From a virus: 25,549 bases of DNA. A program made the position numbers and the translations under genes. The notes beneath the pieces are model-generated. The model made no database searches, had not been told where the DNA came from, and saw only the letters and a list, made by a program, of their open reading frames with translations. The stretch is from IMG/VR virus record IMGVR_UViG_3300033571_006541, positions 1 through 25,549 of that record; one strand, 5' to 3'. Shown one piece after another: positions 21,195 to 25,549 of the stretch; position 1 is the first letter of the stretch, and each line of letters opens with the position of its first letter.

Positions 21195-22022
21195 ATGGAG
21201 AACGTCGTATCCCTTGCGCCGCCTAGTGGCGCAGTCCTAGACCCCAAGATTCAAGATTCAATCGTTCTGAGGGGCGATCTGTCCGGCCTGAACGAAGGCC
21301 AGAAGCGTGACTACTACCTGTTCCGCTGCCGGCAGGTTGGGCTTGACCCCGCCGCCAAACCCTTCGACCTGCTCACCCTGAACGGCAAACAGATTCTTTA
21401 CGCCAATGCCGGGGCTACGCAGCAGCTTTGCAGCATCCACAAGCTGTCCACCCAAATAACGCACAGGGAACGCGTAGATGGCATCTACGTCGTTTCCGTG
21501 CGCTGCACCGGGGCCGACGGTAGGGTGAGCGAGAACCAGGGCGCTGTGGACGTTTCTAGCCTTTCTGGTGAGAAGCTAGCCAATGCCATCCTGAAGGCCA
21601 CCACCAAGGCGATCCGCAGGGCTGTGCTGGCGCATTGTGGACTTGGCATGATGGATGAAACCGAGGTGGAAACCATCCCCGAGGCCAGGCGCACCCCGAT
21701 GGTGGAGGTTGAGGCCACCAAGCCCACCGAGGCGCCGGCCGGTATCGTGTTCATGGTGCCTGGCGCCAAGGAAGCCTATGCCAAGTATCCAAACAATGAC
21801 GAATGGGTAGCCGGATACCTGGAAATGGCGGGAAAGATTGCTGCCAGCAAGAAGTTCAACACCGCAGAGAAGGAATCCAAGCTGAACGCACTGGCAGAAG
21901 TAAACAGTTTTATCATGGAAACTGTAGCTTCAGAGAGCAAGGTGCTGGCCGAGGTGCTTGAGCGCGGCATGGACAAAATCTTGATCCAGATCAAGGGTGA
22001 ATCCAATGAGCCAAAACAATGA
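21195..22022 (+). CDS. Single-strand annealing protein (RecT/Red-beta/Rad52-like)
   Basis: 275 residues. The central domain has FRCRQVGLDPAAKPFDLLTL, NGKQILYANAGATQQLCSI, then a charged beta segment and NAILKATTKAIRRAVLAHCG followed by LGMMDETEVETIPEAR. This order is typical of phage annealing proteins of the RecT/Rad52-like group. The C-terminal part is helical with a Lys/Glu-rich end and probably recruits partners. It directly follows the exonuclease gene, as in Red-type modules, and AGAGAGG lies before ATG 21195. The exact subfamily cannot be decided without a search. Confidence 0.85.
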   Translation: MENVVSLAPPSGAVLDPKIQDSIVLRGDLSGLNEGQKRDYYLFRCRQVGLDPAAKPFDLLTLNGKQILYANAGATQQLCSIHKLSTQITHRERVDGIYVVSVRCTGADGRVSENQGAVDVSSLSGEKLANAILKATTKAIRRAVLAHCGLGMMDETEVETIPEARRTPMVEVEATKPTEAPAGIVFMVPGAKEAYAKYPNNDEWVAGYLEMAGKIAASKKFNTAEKESKLNALAEVNSFIMETVASESKVLAEVLERGMDKILIQIKGESNEPKQ

Positions 22023-22209
22023 AATCCTGGCGTATCTAGCAAAAGGCCGATCCATTACGCCGATGGATGCTCTGGAAAAGTTCGGTTGCTTCCGGCTGGC
22101 ATCAAGAATCAATGAGTTACGGAATGACGGCCACAAGATTCATCGGATTATGAAAGAGCGTGGCGGCAAGCGGTTTGCATCCTACTACCTAATCGAGAGG
22201 GCAAAATGA
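22006..22209 (+). CDS. Small helix-turn-helix protein
   Basis: 67 residues from ATG 22006, after AAGGGTGAATCC. NNEILAYLAKGRSITPMDAL, then EKFGCFRLASRINELRNDGH and KIHRIMKERGGKRFASYYL is a common phage winged-helix pattern (helix, turn, helix, short wing). It overlaps the annealing gene by 17 bases and the following gene by four. Probable DNA-binding regulator; the site is unknown. Confidence 0.75.
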   Translation: MSQNNEILAYLAKGRSITPMDALEKFGCFRLASRINELRNDGHKIHRIMKERGGKRFASYYLIERAK

Positions 22210-22397
22210 AACTGAAGAACATTTACCTGAATTACAACCGTCACAAGGGTCACTACACCGGCACTATCGGTTTTGGTGATGGCGATGACGAGGTGACATT
22301 CACCCTCACGGAATCAGAGGCTGAGGACTTGGCATTCAGTTTCAGGGATCGGCTAAAGGCATTTGCTGGCAAGATTGAACAATCTATCAAGGACTAA
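22206..22397 (+). CDS. Small hypothetical protein
   Basis: 63 residues from ATG 22206 (ATGA overlap). The N-terminal half forms a beta hairpin (KNIYLNYNRHKGHYTGTIGF), and the C-terminal half is an acidic-to-basic helix (TESEAEDLAFSFRDRLKAFA). It resembles short beta-alpha proteins often placed in recombination clusters. No function recognised. Confidence 0.65.
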   Translation: MKLKNIYLNYNRHKGHYTGTIGFGDGDDEVTFTLTESEAEDLAFSFRDRLKAFAGKIEQSIKD

Positions 22398-22398
22398 C

Positions 22399-22665
22399 AT
22401 GGAACGCGAACGCAAAGAAGGAACCGGGGTATTGCTCACCAATCAGCGCAAGAAAGGCGCAGGCCCGGACTGGAAGGGTGAGCTAAGGATCGAACGCGCT
22501 TATGCAGCCGGTGAGGTTATCAAGCTGGCAGGCTGGACTAAGGAGAGCAGCGTCGGGGTGCTCATCAGCCTGAAGGAAGATAACTGGCGCCCGTCGCAGG
22601 AGAACAACGGGAATGTCAATCCGATCCCGGCCAAGCGTATCAATGATGACGATGTGCCGTTCTAA
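22399..22665 (+). CDS. Small protein with SSB-like acidic C-terminal tip
   Basis: 88 residues from ATG 22399, two bases after the previous stop. The first part (GVLLTNQRKKGAGPDWKGEL, RIERAYAAGEVIKLAGWTKE) matches small phage proteins of the DUF736-like group with a single beta-barrel-like unit. The end, RINDDDVPF, is almost the same as the acidic tip of bacterial SSB (DDDIPF), which binds exonucleases, RecQ, RecO, PriA and polymerase chi. The protein may recruit host repair factors or act as an ssDNA-binding protein. The stop overlaps the following start by one base. Confidence 0.75.
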   Translation: MERERKEGTGVLLTNQRKKGAGPDWKGELRIERAYAAGEVIKLAGWTKESSVGVLISLKEDNWRPSQENNGNVNPIPAKRINDDDVPF

Positions 22666-23027
22666 TGTCTAAGCTATCCAGGCAGCGCGGGGCAGGTTAC
22701 GAGCGCGAGATTGCCGCCGAAATCTTTGAGGTCACAGGCCACAAAGTAAGGCGCAATCTCAACCAGTATCAGGTCAAGGACGAAGGCGATCTGCTGCTAG
22801 GGCAGTTCCTGTTAGAGTGTAAGCGCCGCCGTAAGATAGCAGTCTATGAATGGATGGATCAGGCTGAACGATCCTGCAAGCCAAACCAGACGCCAGTGGT
22901 TGTCATGCGGGCAGATGGCGAGAAATCACTTGCAGTCATGCGTTGGCCTGATCTTTTAAGGTTGCTCAATGGCGAAGTTTCGCCCCCTCAGTCGCAGGAG
23001 GAATCCGGTGCAAAGCCGGATAGTTAG
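22665..23027 (+). CDS. PD-(D/E)XK nuclease, possible Holliday-junction resolvase-like
   Basis: 120 residues. RGAGYEREIAAEIFEVTGHK gives the first conserved Glu, GDLLLGQFLLECKRRRKIAV gives the D42, E51-x-K53 core, and YEWMDQAERSCKPNQTPVVV is the typical following segment. The pattern is found in small phage nucleases related to Hjc/VRR-like resolvases. Placed after the annealing protein, it probably resolves or trims recombination intermediates. The C-terminal 20 residues are Ser/Pro/Glu-rich and likely disordered. Confidence 0.8.
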   Translation: MSKLSRQRGAGYEREIAAEIFEVTGHKVRRNLNQYQVKDEGDLLLGQFLLECKRRRKIAVYEWMDQAERSCKPNQTPVVVMRADGEKSLAVMRWPDLLRLLNGEVSPPQSQEESGAKPDS

Positions 23028-23082
23028 GACGTTGCCGGGGCGCAGCGTTTGCGACACGCCCCACCTATAACTAGAGGACACT

Positions 23083-23820
23083 ATGGCTAAGATATTCATT
23101 GCAACACCGATGTATGGCGGTCAATGCACAGGCGTTTATGTGCAATCATTGCTTGGTCTGGTCGGCGCTTTGACCCAGGCCGGGCATCAAACCATCTGCA
23201 ATTTCATGTTCAATGAAAGTCTGATCCAGCGTGCCAGGAACAACCTGGCTTACCAGTTCCTGAAGGGTGATGCTGATTACCTGTTCTGGATCGACGCTGA
23301 TATTAAGTTCCGGCCAGAGGACGTTATCAGGATGCTGGAGGCTGATGTTGACCTGATCGGCGGGCTGTATCCCAAAAAGGAAATCAACTGGCAGTCCGTC
23401 AAAGATGCTGTCGCCAAGGGCAAGGACAACCTGCAAAACTACACTGGCAGCTTCGTGGTCAACACCCTGGGCTATCGGGACAACCTGGTTGTTCCCGTTG
23501 ACCAGCCGCTAGAGGTCTATGCCGTTGGCACTGGATTCATGCTGACCAAGCGCAAAGTGTTTGAGGAAATGCGTGAATACACTGACCAATATTCCAATGA
23601 CATGAGCCACATGCCAGCCGGTGAAAAGATTTACAACTTCTTCCAGGTTCCTGTCTGCCCTGAAACCAACCGCTTGCTGTCCGAGGACTACTTTTTCTGC
23701 AAGCATTACCGGGATCATGGCGGCAAAGTCTATGCTGCTCCCTGGTGCCAGCTTGGACACATGGGCACCTATCTCTTTGAGGGTCAGCTTGTCGCTACGG
23801 AGGAGCCTTGCAATGTCTGA
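23083..23820 (+). CDS. GT-A-fold glycosyltransferase
   Basis: 245 residues. FIATPMYGGQCTGVYVQSLL begins the Rossmann-like part, and ADYLFWIDADIKFRPEDVIR contains the Asp-x-Asp motif (D71-A-D73) for metal and nucleotide-sugar. Then DLIGGLYPKKE and VYAVGTGFMLTKRKVFEEM follow, as in family-2/Anp1-like phage transferases. The C-terminus (SEDYFFCKHYRDHGGKVYAA) carries an ED pair that may be the base. Whether it glycosylates DNA, capsid or host surface is unknown. A hairpin leader (GGGGCG/CGCCCC, 23038-23063) precedes it. It is in the early operon, distant from virion genes. Confidence 0.82.
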   Translation: MAKIFIATPMYGGQCTGVYVQSLLGLVGALTQAGHQTICNFMFNESLIQRARNNLAYQFLKGDADYLFWIDADIKFRPEDVIRMLEADVDLIGGLYPKKEINWQSVKDAVAKGKDNLQNYTGSFVVNTLGYRDNLVVPVDQPLEVYAVGTGFMLTKRKVFEEMREYTDQYSNDMSHMPAGEKIYNFFQVPVCPETNRLLSEDYFFCKHYRDHGGKVYAAPWCQLGHMGTYLFEGQLVATEEPCNV

Positions 23821-23962
23821 TGGCGCCGATTGGCAGCAGCAGCGCGGGCTTGAGGAAGAGCGCCAGCAGCAGATCATGGAAATCCTGGAGCGCGTCAGGT
23901 CTGGCACCACCACAGAAGAGGATGCTAGTGCCTTGGCAGCAGAGCTAGGCATCGTGGCATAA
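23813..23962 (+). CDS. Small Gln/Glu-rich helical protein, last early gene
   Basis: 49 residues from ATG 23813; AGGAG lies 8 bases upstream. MSDGADWQQQRGLEEERQQQ, then IMEILERVRSGTTTEEDASA is one long helix and a short second helix. It overlaps the glycosyltransferase by eight bases. The stop at 23960-23962 is inside the A-run of the terminator on the opposite strand. Function not known. Confidence 0.65.
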   Translation: MSDGADWQQQRGLEEERQQQIMEILERVRSGTTTEEDASALAAELGIVA

Positions 23963-23987
23963 AAAAAACCCCGGCACGTAGCCGGGG
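23961..23987 (-). terminator. Intrinsic terminator for the leftward operon
   Basis: CCCCGGC (23969-23975) and GCCGGGG (23981-23987) form a perfect 7-pair stem around ACGTA. On the minus strand it is followed by eight T residues (the A-run 23961-23968 on the plus strand), the classic layout for termination of transcripts coming from the lysis genes. On the plus strand no U-run follows (CAAAGG), so rightward termination here would be weak; a second hairpin, CGCGAG/CTCGCG (23995-24014), follows. Confidence 0.88.
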
Positions 23988-24023
23988 CAAAGGACGCGAG
24001 GGGAGATTCTCGCGGGAGGACAC

Positions 24024-24170
24024 CTAACGTTTCTTGGCAGTTCTGGCAGATTGTCTAAAAGCCTTGGCAGTGGGGGCGCCCTTAGTTCCGGGTTTCCGCA
24101 TACGTTCCCCGCTGCCAGAGGCGATCCTGTCGCGTTTGGCGGCTATGTTGGCATAGAGTCCTGGCTTCAT
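24024..24170 (-). CDS. Small very basic phage protein with MRKPG motif
   Basis: 48 residues from ATG 24170, with AAGGTGG upstream. MKPGLYANIAAKRDRIASGS, then GERMRKPGTKGAPTAKAFRQ is nearly identical in pattern to a small protein found beside lysis or structural genes in many aquatic phages (GLYANI, GSGExMRKPG, GAPTAKAFRQ). It is rich in Lys and Arg and probably binds DNA or a virion surface. The function of the family is unknown. ATGA overlap with the gene upstream. Confidence 0.75.
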   Translation of the reverse strand: MKPGLYANIAAKRDRIASGSGERMRKPGTKGAPTAKAFRQSARTAKKR

Positions 24171-24319
24171 TTTCCACCTTTTTGCTTGGTTTTTGAGTGA
24201 GTTAAGACTTTGCTGGACTTCGTGTGGGTGGCGCCAGTCATCAATGTCTTGCCTGATTTGTGCGTTGCACCCTTGTAAACCTTGCCACTAGGCAGGTAGT
24301 GAGTTGCAGATTTGCTCAT
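24167..24319 (-). CDS. Small basic Lys/Thr/His-rich phage protein
   Basis: 50 residues from ATG 24319 (AGAGG about 9 bases upstream). MSKSATHYLPSGKVYKGATH, then KSGKTLMTGATHTKSSKVLT contains repeated GATH and HTKSSK-type words that I recall from a small phage family placed beside the MRKPG protein. It is strongly basic with His-rich repeats. Stop and next start overlap as ATGA. Function unknown. Confidence 0.7.
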   Translation of the reverse strand: MSKSATHYLPSGKVYKGATHKSGKTLMTGATHTKSSKVLTHSKTKQKGGK

Positions 24320-24356
24320 AACAGATAACCTCTGATTTTCTAGTTAATTAAGTAAT

Positions 24357-24617
24357 CTACCTACAATTCCACCTACGCATTGATGCTCTTGCACGGCTTC
24401 CCTTTGGACTAGCTTTTGCGATAGGAGCCATACGCGCACAGAATGAGCGTTTACGGCCAGCATCCCGTTTAGTCTTAGGGTTCGGGGCAGGCGCCTTCAG
24501 ATTGCTGCCTGTAGCCCGGTTCATCTTAGCCCTACCCTTGGCAGTCAGGCCGGCACCCTTGCTCACCGGCAGCTTTTCACCCCGTCCAATCGACAGGCTT
24601 ACAGACTTCTTAGGCAT
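24357..24617 (-). CDS. DUF6321-like small basic protein
   Basis: 86 residues. SIGRGEKLPVSKGAGLTAKG, then RAKMNRATGSNLKAPAPNPK and RKRSFCARMAPIAK form a continuous conserved pattern that I recall as DUF6321, a widespread phage family of unknown role. It overlaps the endolysin gene by eight bases, so it belongs to the lysis operon. It is very rich in Lys and Arg and may package or bind nucleic acid. Confidence 0.8.
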   Translation of the reverse strand: MPKKSVSLSIGRGEKLPVSKGAGLTAKGRAKMNRATGSNLKAPAPNPKTKRDAGRKRSFCARMAPIAKASPKGSRARASMRRWNCR

Positions 24618-25053
24618 AGGGTCTGGTTCCCTTCTTGTCGATAATCAGCTTGGAGCCGCGAGGCGTGCCATCAGCCGCGTTCGGCACAGAGATATGAGTC
24701 CAGGAGTCAAACTCCAGGATGATCTGATCGAACGGCACGCCAGCAGCGATGCAGGCTTCCACCACTTCGCGGGGCTTCATGCCAGGCACCCGGATATCCG
24801 CAGCGCAGCCTATCCGGTGCTGGCTTGAATCCTTGCTGCCTACTGCATCATTCACTTGTTTCGATCTAAACCCGCTGTTAATCATCACCGGCTTGCCGCC
24901 TACCGCAGCCTTCACCTGCTGGAGCAGGGAAGCCAAGCGACGTAAATTGTCAATTTCTGCCTCATTTGGGCAGTTATCCCATCCATTGCGTTCAGCAACC
25001 TCAGAGCGCGTAAGCTCTTCCAGGGTGAAATTAGCCGATAGCGGGAAGCTCAT
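24610..25053 (-). CDS. Endolysin, peptidase M15 family (LD-/DD-carboxypeptidase-like)
   Basis: 147 residues. The zinc motif is SSQHRIGCAADI (H79 and D86) with the second His in SWTHISV (H120), the usual M15A order. INSGFRSKQVNDAVG before it is typical of the D-Ala-D-Ala peptidase fold. The enzyme cuts peptide bonds in peptidoglycan to release progeny. It has no signal peptide and so would need a holin. Its start overlaps the holin stop by four bases. Confidence 0.9.
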   Translation of the reverse strand: MSFPLSANFTLEELTRSEVAERNGWDNCPNEAEIDNLRRLASLLQQVKAAVGGKPVMINSGFRSKQVNDAVGSKDSSQHRIGCAADIRVPGMKPREVVEACIAAGVPFDQIILEFDSWTHISVPNAADGTPRGSKLIIDKKGTRPYA

Positions 25054-25451
25054 TCCTTGCCCTTCTTCATTGCTAGTATCTTCTCAAGAGTCCTGCCGCC
25101 AAAGTAGAAGGACATAATCAGCATCCCCCACTGGCCGAGCAGTTCCACGTAATTGTTGTTGACCTCGATATCCCAGGCCGACATGAGGCCAAAGGCTGTG
25201 TAGGTAATTAGGATGAACACCAGCGTCATAGGCCGGATGTTCTTGGACAGCCAAGAGTCCGATCCCATATCAGCCTTGAGGCGCTCGGTCAGTTCATGCT
25301 GTTCGGTAACGTCGGCGTTAAGCTGCGCCAGTTCACCGTTCTGCTGCATTTCTAGCAGCTTTAGCTTCGCCGCTTCCGCAGCCTGGGCGTCAGGGAAAAA
25401 CTTGTCAATCAGCTTGGCGCCAACGGTCAGTAGTGCAGGGATAGGAATCAT
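25050..25451 (-). CDS. Holin (3TM/gene-transfer-release type)
   Basis: 133 residues. The N-terminal part is a helical region with a charged stretch (ADVTEQHELTERLKADMG). SWLSKNIRPMTLVFILITYT starts the first membrane span (about 74-93), followed by a second span LLGQWGMLIMSFYFGG (about 104-119) and the basic end RTLEKILAMKKGKE. The words SxLSKxIRP and FYFGGRTLEK are characteristic of the holin family used in gene-transfer release. It likely permeabilises the inner membrane to let the M15 endolysin reach peptidoglycan. Confidence 0.82.
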   Translation of the reverse strand: MIPIPALLTVGAKLIDKFFPDAQAAEAAKLKLLEMQQNGELAQLNADVTEQHELTERLKADMGSDSWLSKNIRPMTLVFILITYTAFGLMSAWDIEVNNNYVELLGQWGMLIMSFYFGGRTLEKILAMKKGKE

Positions 25452-25549
25452 TTTAACATCACCATTTTTGCTGCTGCTTGGTTGAGTATTACTTTCACCG
25501 AATTTATATCTTCAGGCTTTTGCTTAAAACCAACACTGATATAACCAAC
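25448..25549 (-). CDS. 3' end of an upstream gene, truncated by window edge
   Basis: Open frame from the right edge to a TGA at 25450-25448, ending VGYISVGFKQKPEDINSVKV then ILNQAAAKMVMLK. The stop overlaps the holin start as ATGA, so it is probably the C-terminus of the preceding late gene. Only 33 residues are visible; function cannot be judged. Confidence 0.65.
   Translation of the reverse strand, partial: VGYISVGFKQKPEDINSVKVILNQAAAKMVMLK

Noticed and set aside
23969-23987. Rho-independent terminator for the plus strand
   Set aside because: The U-run is on the minus side only; plus-strand sequence after the stem is CAAAGG.

Overview
The window is a piece of a tailed double-stranded DNA phage genome, most likely a podovirus-like phage. 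The evidence is a complete head and packaging block (terminase large subunit, portal, scaffold-like protein, major capsid protein), followed by an SU10-type adaptor, a P22 gp10-like tail hub/stabilisation protein and short tail-fibre genes. No long tape-measure gene, tail sheath or major tail tube gene is visible. No rRNA, tRNA, integrase, transposase or CRISPR array was seen. The protein families resemble those of uncultured aquatic phages of proteobacteria. A betaproteobacterial host is a guess, not something the sequence proves.

Layout. (1) 1-14257, all minus strand: a tightly packed late operon read right to left. It begins with three small genes and an FkbM methyltransferase, then a Cys-rich small protein, terminase, a possible small terminase, a zinc-ribbon protein, portal, small virion-associated genes, scaffold-like gene, capsid, small beta-rich virion proteins, adaptor, tail hub and tail fibre genes. 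It runs off the left edge. (2) 14258-14820: a divergent non-coding control region with long perfect palindromes and 17-nt iteron-like repeats, a candidate origin or operator. (3) 14821-23962, all plus strand: the early operon. It holds an ArdC-type antirestriction protein, a short beta-clamp-like protein, many very small proteins, a non-coding block (18261-18654) with a near-consensus promoter, candidate small RNA and terminator, small regulators, a YqaJ/lambda-exonuclease-type nuclease, a single-strand annealing protein, a small protein with an SSB-like acidic tip, a PD-(D/E)XK nuclease and a glycosyltransferase. (4) 23961-23987: an intrinsic terminator for the minus strand between the convergent operons. 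(5) 24024-25549, minus strand: lysis genes (3TM-type holin, M15 peptidase endolysin) followed by three small very basic proteins; an upstream gene runs off the right edge.

How it fits together: the early operon appears to supply host-defence evasion (ArdC) and recombination-based replication (exonuclease + annealing protein + clamp-like protein + SSB-tip protein + resolvase-like nuclease). The late operon builds and packages virions and lyses the cell. If the genome is circular or circularly permuted, the left and right minus-strand blocks would be one late operon interrupted by the window edges, ending at the 23961-23987 terminator.

The items that most deserve attention are the promoter-ncRNA-terminator cassette at 18261-18442 with two competing folds, the palindrome/iteron array at 14588-14679, the covarying hairpin leaders ahead of early genes at 15700-17000, and the two-domain beta-clamp-like protein at 15768-16412. 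All family names come from reading the sequences without a database search.
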